Made by a program: the position numbers and the translations under genes
The notes under the pieces: generated by a model
What the model was told of the DNA's origin: nothing
Database searches by the model: none
The model's input: only the letters and a program-made list of their open reading frames with translations
Source of the DNA: Moringa oleifera
Lineage: Eukaryota > Streptophyta > Magnoliopsida > Brassicales > Moringaceae
DNA length: 64,000 nt
Assembly (NCBI GenBank): GCA_021397835.1
Contig: JAJFZO010000896.1
Span: 5,806,501 to 5,870,500, forward strand
Direction: 5' to 3'
In this document: piece after piece, positions 14,501 to 26,290 of the stretch
How positions within the stretch are numbered: the first letter of the stretch is position 1
How the letters are laid out: the number at the start of each line of letters is the position of its first letter

Positions 14501-15899
14501 GCAAACGCCGGGGCAACTTAACGATAACCTTATGATGGTCATTGGCATAGGGATAACCTAATGGTTGCAGCTAGGCAATCGCCTACATTTGTAGATGCTA
14601 GTGCCAGCACTAAGGGATCTCAGCGATGACCTAGTGGTAATCATTGGCGATGGCTAAACATCTGTGCTGGGTTCCCTTTGCGTTGGCCCAACAATAATTG
14701 TTAGCATCAGCAAACATTACTATAACCACTAATTGAGCTAACAACGATCGAGTAGCAGTAGATGGCATTAGAAGAGCCTAACGACAACTGTGAGGTATTC
14801 ATTAATGCTGGGTGAAGCTCGTGCCATTTTTGGGGGAACTCAATTACTACTGCGATACAGTTGCTCGTGTTGGTAAAAGTTAGCATAAGCGCTAAGAGGA
14901 GCCCAGTGCTAAGTTAGTGATAGTCATTGGTGTTGGAAGAGCCTAACAACTATTGTTGGGTAATCGTTGATGCTAGTAGATGGCAACACCAGCACTTAAG
15001 CAATTCAGCAGTGACTTAGTAATAGTAATTGGTATTAAGAGACATCAGCACTGCGTTCTCCCAGTGATGGCCCAACGTTAGTCACTGGCGCAGGTAGATG
15101 CGAAGGCAAGCACTAAAGGAGCCGAACAATGGCCTAACAATAGTAGTATGTATTAGGAGAAACCAACGACTTCTACGAGGACGTTGTTGATACTCGTAGA
15201 CTAGTGTTGGTAGACAGCCTAACAATTGTTATAGGGCAATGCTTGGGGTCGGTAGACGTTATTGTTAATACCAGGGAGCCTAACGATGAACTTATGATAG
15301 TAGCCATCGCTAAGAGGGCCCAACGACCACTACAAGGTAATTGTTGACATAACTAGATGCTAGCGCGAGCACTAAGGGAGCTCAATAATGACCTAGCTGC
15401 AGTCGCTTATGGTGGCAAATATCTACGCCTAACATAGTTGCTAAAATAGGTAGACACGATGGTAAATACTAAAAAATCCCAACAACACCCTAGCACTAAT
15501 AGTTGGCAATGGGAGAGCCTAACGACTGCTATAGGAAAGTAGTTGGTGCTAGTGGACACTGGCGCCTACTTTAAGAAAACCAATGACTATTCCATTATTA
15601 TTGTGGGGTAGTTATTGGTGTTGGTAGATGCCGACGCCTGCCCAAGGGAGCCTAGGGACTACCCAACTATTACGATGTGGTAGTTGCTGGTGTTGGAAAA
15701 TACTGATGCCAGCATAGGGGGAGCTAAGCAATGACCCCATCACAATCACTAGTATTGGGATAGCTAAACAACTACCCCATCACTACTACGGGATAATTGC
15801 AAGTGTTGGAAAATGCCAACGCCAACAATAAAGGAGCCTAGGACTGCCAACGTATTATTGTGGGGTAGTTATTGGTGTTAGTAGATGTGAATACTAGCA

Positions 15900-16445
15900 C
15901 TAGGGAAGCCTAGCGTTGACCTCATGAAAGTCGCGAGTGTTTGTATTGCCTAATGACTCCAGCTCGAATGTTGCTGACATTAGTGGATGCCAGTATAAGC
16001 ACTAAAGGAGCTTAGTGATGACACAATTATAGTCACTAACGTTAACAAACATCTGTGCTAGGTTTCCCAATAAAGACCTAACGATAGTAGTTAGTGCTCG
16101 GAGAGCTAAAAGGCTACTGCATGGAAGTTACTCGTGTTGGTAGATGCTAGGACCAGCTTTAATAAAACCTAATGACTGAGTACGTACTATTATGGGGTCG
16201 TTACTCATGCTAGCAAACACTTGTGGCAGCACTAAAAGAAGATAGGGATTACTCAGTTGTTGTTGGTGTCGGTACATAATATTATCACTATGAGAGCCCA
16301 ACGATGACCCGATAAGATCACTGGCATTAAGAGAGCCTAACGATCACTCCTAGGAAGTTATGATAGTTAGAATAAGCTAGTGCCATCATAAGGAGCGCTC
16401 AACGATGACCCAGTAGCTGTCGCTGGCACTAGCAGACATTTGTGC
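15900..16445. repeat. Leading partial copy of the ~2.14-kb higher-order repeat
   Basis: This piece carries the 3' part of the 2.14-kb repeat. It has a TGACTCC-AGCT box near 15,955, GCTGACATTAGTGGATGCC near 15,972, the GACACAATTATAGTC box near 16,020 and the GAGTACGTACTATTATGGGG box near 16,175. These occur in the same order near 21,305-21,620 in the full copy. The left limit is approximate because generic satellite A precedes it. Confidence 0.6.
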
Positions 16446-17810
16446 TAGGTTCTTTTAGCGATGGCCAAGCATACGCAAAGGCAAGCACTAGAGGAACCTA
16501 ATGACATCCTAGCAATAATAATTAGCATTGGGAGAGCCCAACAACTACTGCAGGGAAGTCACTGGTGGTGGCTAACACTTTTGCCAGCTTTAGGGAAACC
16601 CAACGGTTGCTCAGTTACTGTTGCGGGGCAATTGCTAGTGTTAGTAGGCACCGATGTCAACACTTGCAAAACCTAACGATAGCCTCGCTATTGTTGTGGG
16701 ATGGTTATAGTTGTTGATAAACGCTACTACTACAATCAGGGGAGCCCAATGATGACCCCGTGATGGTCGCTAGTATTGAAGAGCTCGTCGACTACTACAC
16801 TATAGTCACAACACTGGTAGAGGCCAAAGCCAGCACTAGGGTAGCTCAACGATGACTTAGTAAAAATCGTTGCTTTTGGGAGACACGAGGGCAAGCATTG
16901 GAGGAGTCCAACGATGGCCTAGCAGTAGTAGCAGGCATAGGGAGAGCCCAACACCTTTTACGGGTGACGCTAGCAGACGCTTACACCAACTTTAAGGGAA
17001 CCCAATGATTACTTTGTTGCTGCTATGAGGAAGTTTCCATTTTTGGTAGACGTTGATGTAGAGACTAGGAAAACCTGGGGTCTACCTAGCTATTACTGTG
17101 GAGTAGTTGTTGTGTCGATAGACACTAATAACGGCGTAAAAAACGCCCAACAATGACTTCATAATGATCGCTGGCATTGGGATAGCCCAACGAGTGCTGC
17201 TGTGCAACCATAGTCACTTATGGAGTGTAAGCCAACATCAGGGGAGCTTAGCGATGACTGATGCTAGTGGATGCCAGCACAAGCACTAAGGGAGCTCGGC
17301 AATGACATAATTATAATCGCTTGCGCCAATAAGCATTTATGCTAGGTTTCCCTAATAATGGCCTAACAATAGTTATTTGTCCAAAAAGACATGACAGCAA
17401 GCACTATAGGAGCCCAACAATAGCCTAGCAGTAATAGTTAGTGTTGGGAGAGCAAAAAGGCTAATACGAGAAAGTTGCTCGTGTTGGCACACGTTGGGAG
17501 CAACTTTCATGAAAACCTAACGACAGAATATGTACTCTCATAGGGTAGTGGCTACTCTTAACAGATGCGTGCGCTAGTACTAAGGGAAGCTAGGGACTGC
17601 CCAACTATTATTGTGGGTTATTGCTGGTGTCGATGGATGTTAGTACTAGCATTAAAGAAGCCCAATGATGACGCCATGATAGTAGCTGGCACAGAGAAAG
17701 CCCAGCAACCACTGTTAGGTAGCCACGGTGGCTAGAATAGGCCAACGCCATCACAATGAGGGCTCAACAATGACCCAGCAATTGTCGTTGGCATTGATAG
17801 ACATCTATGC
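16446..17810. repeat. Higher-order repeat copy 1 (~1.37 kb, internally deleted)
   Basis: The copy starts at TAGGTTCTTTTAGCGATGG. It holds the diagnostic AGAGCTCGTCGACTACTACA box near 16,785, GGAGTCCAACGATGGCC near 16,905 and the GTGTAAGCCAACATCAGGGG box near 17,225. It then jumps straight to GGATGCCAGCACAAGCAC near 17,270, omitting about 770 bp present in copy 3. The join falls within short shared satellite motifs, as expected for deletion by recombination between subrepeats. Confidence 0.7.
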
Positions 17811-19736
17811 TGGGTTTTTTTAGCGATGGCCAAGCAAACGTGAAGGCAAACACTAGAAGAGCCTAACAATAGTAGTTATCATTGAGAGAGCCCAACAACT
17901 ACTAGGGGGAAGTCACTCGTGGTGGCAGACACTTATGCCAACTTTAGGGAAACCCAATGATTGCATGGTTACTGTTGCGGCGCAATTGCTGGTGTTAGTG
18001 GGCACTGATGTCAACACTTGTGGAACCTAGGGATAGCCTAGCTATTGCTGCGGCATGTTTGCATTTGTTGATAAACGCTATTGTTAGCAACGGGGGAGCC
18101 CAATAGTGACCTCATGATCGTCGCTGGTGTTGAAGAGCTCGTCGACCGCTGCACTGTAGTCACAACGTTGGTAGAGGCCAGCGCTAGTACTGAAGGAGCT
18201 CAACGATGACCTAGAAGAAATCATTGCTGTTAGGAGACGGAAGGGCAAGCATTGGAGGTGTCTAATGATGGCCTAGTCTAATGATGGCCTAGTGGTAGTA
18301 GGCATTGAGAGAGCCCAACACCTTCTACAAGAAAGCAACTGGTGCTAGTAGATGCTCACTCCAGTTTTAGGGGAACCTAATGACTACTTAGATGCTGTTA
18401 TAAGGAAATTTCCATTATTGGCAGATGTCGGTGCCAAGACTACGCAAACTAGGGTCTGCCCAGCTATTACTGTAGGGCTGTTGCTGGTGTCAATGGACAC
18501 TAATGTCGGCTTGAGAAGAGCCTAATGATGATCTAGCAGTATTAGTTAGCTTTGGTAGAGTTAAATGACGACTACGTGGGATTCGTTGAGCTTGCTAACA
18601 CTCGCGCTAGTTTTGGTGGAGCCGAACAACTACCCCGAACTACTTTTACGAGGACGTCGCTAGTCTTGGCACACATTCGCGCCAGCTTTGGGGGAACCCA
18701 ATGACTCCTTACATATTATTGCGGGGTAGTTATAGGTGTTGGAAGATGACAACACTAGCACTAGGGGAACCCAAGGATTACCTACCTATTATTGCGAGGT
18801 AGTTATTGTCCGTTTATGTTAGTACCAACATCGGGGGAGCCGAGCGATGACCCAATGATAGTCACAGATGCTCGTAAATGCTAGTGCTAGTAGAAGGGGA
18901 GCTCACTAATAACCTAGCTTTAGGGGAATCAACAACTTTGTACCTACTAATACGGTGCAATTGTCAATGTTGCAGACGATTGAGCCAACCCTAAGGGAAC
19001 CCACGGACTACTGCGCTATTGTTGTGGGGTAGTTACTAGGATTGATAAATCCTAGTGCTAGCGACAAGGGAGCCCAACGATGACCTTATGACAATCACAA
19101 CCATTGGGAGAGCCCAGTGAAGATTGCTAGGCAGTTACTGGTGTTTGGAGTGACCAATAACTCTAACTGGGAAGTTGCTTACTCTTATGGATGCCAGCAT
19201 AGGCACTAAGGGAGCTCAACAATGACACAATTGTAGTCACTAGTGCTGATAAAAATTTATACTAAGTTTGACCAACGATGGCCTAGCGATAGTCGCTGAT
19301 CCAAGTAGACATGATGACAAGCATTACAGGAGCCCAAGGACGGCCTAATAGTGGTAGTTGGTGCTGGGAGAGCAAGAAGGATGCTACGGGCAAGTGGCTG
19401 GTGTTGACACATGCTAGGACAAGCTTTCATGGATACCTAATGAAAACTGAGTAAGTATTATTAGGGGTAGTGGCTGGTGTTAGCAGAAGCGTATGCTAGT
19501 ACTAAGGAAACCTAAGGACTGCCCAGCTATCATTGTAGGGCGATTGTTGCTGATGTCGGTAAATACTAGTACTAGCACTAGAGGAGCCCAACGATGACCT
19601 TATGAGAGTCGCTAGCATTGAGATTGCCTAATGACCACTACTGGGTAGTCGCGGTAGCTAAAGTAGGCTAGTGTCATCACAATGAGGGCTCAATGATGAC
19701 CCAGCAACTATTGTTGGCATTGGTAGACATCTGTGT
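17811..19736. repeat. Higher-order repeat copy 2 (~1.93 kb)
   Basis: Colinear with copy 3 apart from about 200 bp missing around 18,510. There the sequence passes from the AATGTCGGCTTGAG box directly to the GATGATCTAGCAGTATTAG box. It contains the GAGCTCGTCGACCGCTGC box near 18,140, the GGAAGATGACAACACTAGC box near 18,740, and the CTAGCTTTAGGGGAATCAAC box near 18,915. Confidence 0.75.
18261..18292. repeat. Perfect 16-bp tandem duplication
   Basis: TCTAATGATGGCCTAG occurs twice head to tail at 18,261-18,276 and 18,277-18,292 with no difference. It is absent from the equivalent place in the other copies of the 2.14-kb repeat, so it is a private, recent event in copy 2. Confidence 0.9.
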
Positions 19737-21872
19737 TGGGTTTCTTTAGCGATGCCCAAGTAGACGTGAAGGCAAGCATTAGAGGAGCCAAATGATGTCC
19801 TTGTAATAGTAGTTAGCATTAAGAGAGCCTAACAACTACTATGGGGAAGTCACTCTTGGTGGCAAACACCTATGCCAACTTTAGAGAAACCCAATGGTTG
19901 CCCAGTTACTACTGCGGCGTAGTCGTTGGTGTTTGTAGACACCGATGTCAACAGTTACAGAACTTAAGGATAGCCTAGCTATTGTTGTTGGATGGTTACT
20001 ATTGTCAATAAACACTATTGTTAGCGTCGAGGGAGCCCAACGATGACCTAATGATGGTCGTTGGTGTTAAAGAGCTCGTCGACTGCTACACTATAGTCAC
20101 GATGTAGGTAGAGGCTAGTGCCAGCATTAAGGGAGCTCAACGATGACCTAGTAGAAATCATTGCTATTGGGAGATGCGAAGGCAAGCATTGGAGGAGTCC
20201 AATGATGGCGTAATAGTAGTTATAGGTGTTGGAAGAGCCCAACACCTTCTACGGGAAAGCAGCTAGTGTTAGCACACACTCGCACCACTTTTCGGGGAAC
20301 CTAATAATTACTTAGGTGCCACTATACAGAAGTTTCCATTATTGGCAAATGTTGATGCAACGACTAAAAGAACTTAAGATCTGCCCAACTATTACTGTAG
20401 GGCAGTTGCTAGTGTCGATAGGCACTAATGCCGACATGAACAAAGCCTAGTGAAGACTTCATAACGATCGCTAGCATTAAGATAGCACAAAGGCTGTTGC
20501 TGTGCAGTCACAGGCACTTTTAAAATGTAGGCCAACGTTAGGGGAGCTTAGCGATGACCAATCAACAATTGCTGGTGCTAACCGACATATGTGCTAGGTT
20601 CACCCGCGATGACCAAATGCGAGTGGCTAGCATAGGTATACACGATGGTAACCACTAATAGAGCCTAATGATGACCTAGTAACAGTAGTTAGCTTTGGGA
20701 TAGCTGAACGATGACTATGCGGGATTTACTCAGTTGGCAAATACTTGCATTAGTTTTGATGGAGCCTAACTGCTCCCCCTAATGACTTTTGCGAGGACGT
20801 CGTTGGTTTTGGTACATGATTGCGCTAGCTTCGAGGGAATATAACGAGTGCCTATATAATATTGTAGGGTAGTTATAAGTGTTGGAAGATGACGATGCCA
20901 GCACTAGGGTAACCCAAGGACTGCCCACCTATTATTATAAGGTAGTTACTATCGGTATACGTTAGTACCAACATCAGGGGAGCCCAACGATGACCTATTG
21001 ACAGTCGCTGATGCTTATAGATACCATCGCTAATAGAAGGGGAGCTCATTAGTAACCCAGCTTTAGGGGAATCAACAACTTTGTAGCTAGTAATACAGTG
21101 CAATTGTCAGTGCTACAGATGCTAGCGCCAACACTAGGGGAACCAAGGACTATCATGCTATTGTTGCAGGGCAGTTACTGGGATTGATAAATGTTAGTGT
21201 TAGCGACAAGGGAGCCCAACGATGACCCGATGATAGTGACAGCCGTTGAGAGAGCCCAATGACGATTGCTAGGTAGTTGCTAGTGTTTGAAGTGATCGAC
21301 GACTCCAGCTGAGAAGTTGCTGACACTCATGGATGCCAGCGTAAGCATTAAAGGAGCTCAGTGGTGTCTCAACTATAGTTGCTGGCATTGACAAACATCT
21401 GTGCTAAGTTTCACTAATGACAGCCAAGCGATAGTTGCTGGTCTAGATAGACATGATAGCACATAGTACAAGAGCCCAACGGCGGCCAAGCAGTATTAAT
21501 TGGTGCTGAAAGAGTAAGAAGGTTGCTACGGAGAAGTGGTTGATGTTGACATACACTAAGACCAGCTTTCATGGATGCCTAACGACCGAGCAGGTACTAT
21601 TATGGGATAGTGGCTAGTGGTAGGAGATACATATACTAGTACTAAGGAAACCTATAGACTGTCCAACTATTATTGTAGGTTATTGCTGGTGTCAGTAGAT
21701 ACTAGTACTAGTACTAGGGGAGCCTAATGAGGACCTCATAAGAGTTGCTGGCATTGAGATTGTCCAACGACCACTGCCGGGCAGTTGAGATAGCTAGAAT
21801 ATGCCAGCACCATCATAAGAAGGGCTCAACAATGACCCAGTAGCTATCGCTCGCATTGGCAAACATCTGTGG
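19737..21872. repeat. Higher-order repeat copy 3 (~2.14 kb, fullest copy)
   Basis: The most complete copy, used here as reference. Diagnostic boxes in order: TGGGTTTCTTTAGCGATG at the start; GGATGGTTACTATTGTC near 19,990; GAGCTCGTCGACTGCTACAC near 20,073; GTTTCCATTATTGG near 20,330; GATCGCTAGCATTAAGATAG near 20,465; a GTTCACCCGCGATG box near 20,600; GGACGTCGTTGG near 20,793; GGAAGATGACGATGCC near 20,883; AGCTTTAGGGGAATCAAC near 21,060; ACTCATGGATGCCAG near 21,322; and TACTATTATGGGATAGTGG near 21,595. It spans about four and a half 469-bp-type units, some shortened. Confidence 0.8.
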
Positions 21873-23561
21873 TAGGTTCTTTTAATGATGGCCAAGTAGA
21901 CGCGAAGGCAAGTACACGAAGAGCCTAATGACGTCCTAACAATAGTAGTTAGCATTGGGAGAACCCAGCAACTACTGCGGGGAAGTCCTTCGTGATGGTA
22001 AACACTTATTCTAGCTTCAAGGAAACCCAATGGTTACTCAGTTACTGTTATGGGGCAATTGTCTCTATTAGTAAACACCAATGTCAACACTTGCGGAGCT
22101 TAGGGATAGCCTAGCTATTGCTGCATGATGGTCGCTGTTGTCGATAAATGCTAGTGCTAGAATCGGGGGAGCCAAACAGATACCCCATGATGGTTGCTTG
22201 TGTTAAAGAGCTTATCGACTACTACACTATAGTCACGACACTGGTAGAGGACACCGCCAACACTAAAGGGGCTCAACGATGACCTAGTAGAAATCGTTCC
22301 TATTAGAAGACGTGAGGGCAAGCATTGGAAGAGTCCAATGATGGCTTAGTAGTAGTAGTAGGCACTAGGAGAGCCTAACACCTTCTACGAGAAAGCAGCA
22401 TGTGCTAGCAGATGCTCGCACTAGCTTTAAGGGAACCTAATGATTACTTAGCCTTTGCTATAAAGATGTTTCCATTGTTGGTAGACCTTGATGCCAAGAC
22501 TAGAAGAACTTGAGGTCTGCCCACCTATTACTGTAGGGCAGTTGCTGGTGTGAATGGACACTATTGCCGATATAAACAGAGGCCAGCGACGACTTCATAA
22601 TGATCACTAGCCTTGAGATAGCCAAACGACTGTTGCTATACAGCCCAGGCACTTGAAGAGTGTAAGTGAACATGAGGGAAGCTTAGCGATGATCGACTGG
22701 TAGTTATTGGTGCTAACCGACATATGTGCTAGGTTCACCCACGATGGCCCAATTATAGTGGCTAGCATTGCTGTGTGTGACTATAACCACTAATAGAGCC
22801 CAATGATGACCTAGCAGCTTTAGTTAGCTTTGAGAGAGCTAAATGATGACTACACGAGATTCGCTAAGCTCGCTAACACTCGCGCTAGTTTTGGTAGAGC
22901 CCAATAACTACCCCAATGGCTTTTGTAAGGTCGTCGCTAGTGTTGGCACACACTCGCGCCAGCTATGGGGGAACCCAATGACTCCGACGTATTATTGCAG
23001 GGTAGTTATAGGTGTTGGAAGATGACAAGAACAGCACTAAGGGAGCTCAGCGATGACACAATTGTAGTCTCTGGCGTCGATAAACGTTTGTGCTAAGTTT
23101 CACCAACGATGGCCTAACGATAATTGTTGGTACAGGTATACATGACTGCAAGCACCATAGGAGCCCAACGATAGCCCAGTAGTAGTTGTTGGTGCTAGGA
23201 GAGCAAGAAGGCTGCTACAGGGAAATGGCTGGTGTTGACACACGCTTGGACCAGCTTTCATGGAAACTTGACGACTGAGCAGTACTGTTATGGGGTAGTG
23301 GTTAGTGTTGGAACACGAATGTGCTAGTACTAAGAGAAGCTAAGGACTGCCCAGCTATTATTATAGGGTTATTGCAGGTGTTGGTAGATGCTAATGCTAG
23401 CACTAAGGGAGCCCAACGACGACTTCATGAGAGTCATTGGCGTTGAGATTGCCCAAAGACCACTGTTGGGTAGTTGCGGTAGCTAGAATAGGCCAATACC
23501 ATCATAAGGAGGACTCAATGATGACCCAACAACTATCACTGGCACTAGCAAACATCTATGC
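21873..23561. repeat. Higher-order repeat copy 4 (~1.69 kb, internally deleted)
   Basis: It follows copy 3 closely to GGAAGATGACAAGAACAGCAC near 23,018. It then passes directly to AAGGGAGCTCAGCGATGACA, which in copy 3 lies about 445 bp further on. The missing length accounts for the difference between 2.14 and 1.69 kb. The endpoints sit in near-identical GCACTA-GGG-type modules. Confidence 0.75.
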
Positions 23562-25147
23562 TAGGTTCTTTTAACGATGGCCAAGCAGAAACGAAGGCAA
23601 ATACTAGAGGAGCCCAATGACATCTTAGCAATAGTAGTTAGCATTAGGAGATCCCAATAAATACTGTGGGGAAGTCACTCGTGATGGTAGAAACTTATAT
23701 CCCAACGGTTGCCTAGTTACTGCAATGGAGCAATTGCTCGTGCTAGTAGACACTAATGTCAACACTTGCGAAACCTAGGGATAGCCTAGCTATTGCCGCA
23801 GGATGGTTACTATTGTCAATAAATGCTGATGCTAGCATCGGGGGAGTCCAACGATGACCCCATGATGGTCGCTGGTGTTGAAGAGCTTGTTGATTACTAC
23901 ACTGTAGTCACGACGCTAGTAGTGGCCAGCGCTGGTGTTGAAGAGCTCAACGATTACCTAGTAGAAATCATTGCTATTGGGAGATGTGAGGGCAAGCATT
24001 GGAGGAGTCCAACGATGGGCTAGTAGTAGTACTAAGCACTAGGAGAGCCCAACACCTTTTACGGGAAAGCAGTTGCTACTAGCAAATGCTCGCACCATCT
24101 TTAGGGGAACCTAATGATTACTTAGCTGCTGCTATAATTGTTGACAAATGTCGATGCCAAGACTAGGAGAACCTGGGGTTTGCCCAGTTATTAGTGTAGG
24201 GCAGTTGTTGGTGTCAATGGACATTAATGCCGGCATGAGGAAAGCCCAGTGATGACTTCATAACGATCGCTAGCATTGAGATAGCCCAATGACTGTTGCT
24301 ATGTAGTCATAGGCACTTATAGAGTGTAGGCCAATATCAAGGAAGCCTAGCGATGACTGACCGACTATTGCTGGTACTAACCGACATATATGCTAGGTTC
24401 ACCAGCGATGGCCCAATGGCAGTGGCTAGCATTGGTATGCGCGACGATAACCACTAATAGAGCCCAATGATGACCTAGCAACATTCGCTCGCTTTGGGAA
24501 AGCTAAATGATGACTATGCGGGATTCGCTAAGCTAGCTAACACTCACACCAGTTTTGGTGAAGCCCAACAGCTGCCAATGACTTTTGTGAGGACATCGCT
24601 CATCTTGGCACACACTCGCACTAGCTTTGAGTGAACCCAATGATTCCCAACATATTATTGTGGGGTAGTTACAAGTGTTGGAAAACGACAACACCAGCAC
24701 TAAGGGAACCCAAGGACAACCCACTTATTATTGCGAGGTAGTTATTGTCAATATACGTTAGTACCAACATCAGAGGAGCCTAGCAATGACCCAATGATAA
24801 TCGCTGATGCTCATAGATGCCAGTGCTAGTAGAAAGGGAGCTCACTAATAACGTAGCTTTAGGGGAATCAACAACCTCGAAGCTACTAATACAGTGTAAC
24901 TGTCAGTGTTGCAGACGCTAGTGCCAACACTAAGGGAACCCATGGACTACCGCTCTATTATTGTGGGGCAATTGTTGGGAGTGATAGATACTAATGCTAG
25001 TGAAAAGGGAGCCCAATGATGACCTTATGATAATCGTAGCCGTTGGGAGAGCCCAATGATGATTGCTAGGTAGTTGCTGGTGTTTGGAGTGACCAACGAC
25101 TCCAAGTGGGAAGTTGCTGACACTCATGGATGCCAGCACAAGCACTA
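23562..25147. repeat. Higher-order repeat copy 5 (~1.59 kb, truncated at its right end)
   Basis: Starts TAGGTTCTTTTAACGATGG and stays colinear with copy 3 through GGATGCCAGCACAAGCACTAG near 25,130-25,148. It is then cut off and followed by a satellite B fragment and the retroelement. Roughly the last quarter of the 2.14-kb repeat is absent. Confidence 0.75.
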
Positions 25148-25236
25148 GGTAGTTTATCTAGCTTAAGTGGGGTGCCCATGGCCTGGCTAACATGCCTAGT
25201 ATGGCCATAGGCTAGGCCTTCTGCCCATGCCTTGCT
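25148..25236. repeat. Satellite B fragment abutting the 5' LTR
   Basis: About 89 bp with satellite B landmarks: GGTGCCCATGGCCTGGCTAA, then CATGCC-AGTATGGCCATAGG, then GGCCTTCTGCCCATGCC. They are in the same order and orientation as in the 42.4-48.8 kb block. The left end carries a shortened TAGTTTATC-TAGC stretch that looks like the GTAGTCTATCGAGGG...GGTCTAGC part with about 20 bp removed. It lies exactly between satellite A and the retroelement. Confidence 0.8.
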
Positions 25237-26244
25237 TGAATTTGAGTGCCAAGGTGTAGGCATGGTGAGCCTTGTTCCATGCCCGAACCTACAAGTATGG
25301 ATGACCATATTAGTAAGGCAAACGCATGAGCTAGATATGAAAATAAATGCAGGAGACTTGGTTAAAGACTGAGTTTCCTACTCACTGTGGCAAAATACAC
25401 TAATAAGTTGGTAATGTCATAGAGTAAGGGATGAAGCACACGAACCGACCCACAAGCTTGCTTAACGGGAAAGCAACAGAAACGCCTCGAGTAACCATTA
25501 ACACGTAGTGGTGCAAAGATGTCTAGTGATGGGAACACAAAACAGAATCTGAGAACTTAGCTTGGCATGGATGGAAAGTCCAACAAGTGAAGATATCTTA
25601 CAAAGAAGGACATGGTCATTTGCTAAAGGAAGGTCAAGGTAATAGAAGGACAAGAAAGAGATGTTTATCTCAAAAGCCAAGGGAGATAAGGCTCGAGAAC
25701 AGTCTTAAACGAAAACCATCTTGTTAAGCTTGTCCAAATCGGTTGAAAGTAAATAAGAGGGCTTAGAGAAGACTTCAAAGAAGATAAGATTCATGACTCA
25801 AAAAGAGTCCTTACAAGAAAAGAATGCTATCCAAACTTTAAAGATAAGTCTCAACGGGATAAGGATTCATGATCAAGATTGGGTGGCCAGTTCAAAAAAC
25901 GTGAGATAACAAAGAGAGAGTATTTGAATAGAACATTCCTTAACTAGTACAAAAAGGGGGCTTGGGTTCAGTTGTAAACAAATCCAGTAATACAAACTCA
26001 AGTGCATGGGAAGCTAGAGGCTTTGGGTACTCTTAGAGAGTGACCCTTCTTTAGTAAAGAGGTTCTTTATTCTAATAAAGGTTGAGAAAGAGTTCTTGTA
26101 ATACTTGTCTCTCTCACTCCGCTTTTGCATTGTCTTGTCTCTTATTCTGTTTTTAGTGTGGGCTTTGAAAGTGGGCTGGCTAGGTGGATGCATTTAGCGC
26201 TAGCACATTAGAGTTGCACAGATCCCACAATTAATGGTATGACA
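25237..26244 (+). repeat. 5' LTR
   Basis: About 1,008 bp, ending in GGTATGACA three bases before the primer-binding site. It aligns with 30,653-31,349 from TGAATTTGAGTGCCAAGG onward. The 3' copy suggests the true LTR starts TGTTTTATC, which would pair with the ACA end as the usual TG...CA termini; those first ~15 bases are replaced here by satellite B. The position equivalent to the 3' LTR TATA box reads GTAATAGAAGG, so the core promoter has decayed. Confidence 0.85.
26074..26079 (+). promoter_or_regulatory. Candidate LTR polyadenylation signal
   Basis: AATAAA within TCTAATAAAGGTTG in the 3' part of the 5' LTR, followed by a T-rich TTCTTGTAATACTTGTCTCTC stretch. The position fits the R/U5 end of a plant LTR. 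The equivalent sequence is absent from the truncated 3' LTR. Confidence 0.45.
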
Positions 26245-26247
26245 ATT

Positions 26248-26259
26248 TGGTATCAGAGC
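26248..26259 (+). other. Primer-binding site (initiator-Met tRNA)
   Basis: TGGTATCAGAGC lies three bases after the 5' LTR end. This is the standard plant retroelement PBS, complementary to the 3' end of initiator methionine tRNA, where minus-strand synthesis would be primed. It is unmutated although the coding regions are badly damaged. Confidence 0.93.
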
Positions 26260-26290
26260 ATGGTTTCGATCACCACTTTCTCTTAAACTC

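Larger units (their letters stand above)
1..15899. repeat. Satellite A array, left segment
   Basis: Continuous tandem satellite, no gene. Diverged copies of a ~469-bp unit follow one another, recognised by recurring landmarks: a GGGTTCCC-like box followed by GATGGCC, a tract like GAGGGCAAGCACTAGAGGAG, a box like GTAGTAGTTGGCATTGGGAG, and two successive modules ending GCCAGCACTAAGGGAACCC. Spacing of the GGTTCCC box is mostly 430-530 bp, with outliers near 290-320 and 700-790 bp that reflect deleted or duplicated modules. Copies differ mainly by C/T and G/A changes and many small indels, so the array is old. Short open frames across it are satellite translations. Segments near 0.1-1.4 kb and 13.3-14.9 kb are colinear with each other (see findings). 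Nothing else was seen in this stretch. Confidence 0.9.

Noticed and set aside
1..15899. A tandemly repeated secreted or structural protein gene encoded on the minus strand, suggested by recurring peptide motifs
   Set aside because: The ~469-bp unit and ~73-bp modules are not multiples of three, and stops and frame changes occur in every unit, so the recurring peptides only mirror the DNA repeat.
25498..25680. 60-codon minus-strand frame in the 5' LTR, with a similar one at 30,879-31,097
   Set aside because: Conserved only because the two LTRs are copies. No start context or family resemblance.
26248..26259. tRNA gene
   Set aside because: Only 12 bases complementary to a tRNA 3' end are present, in the position of a primer-binding site. 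No cloverleaf.
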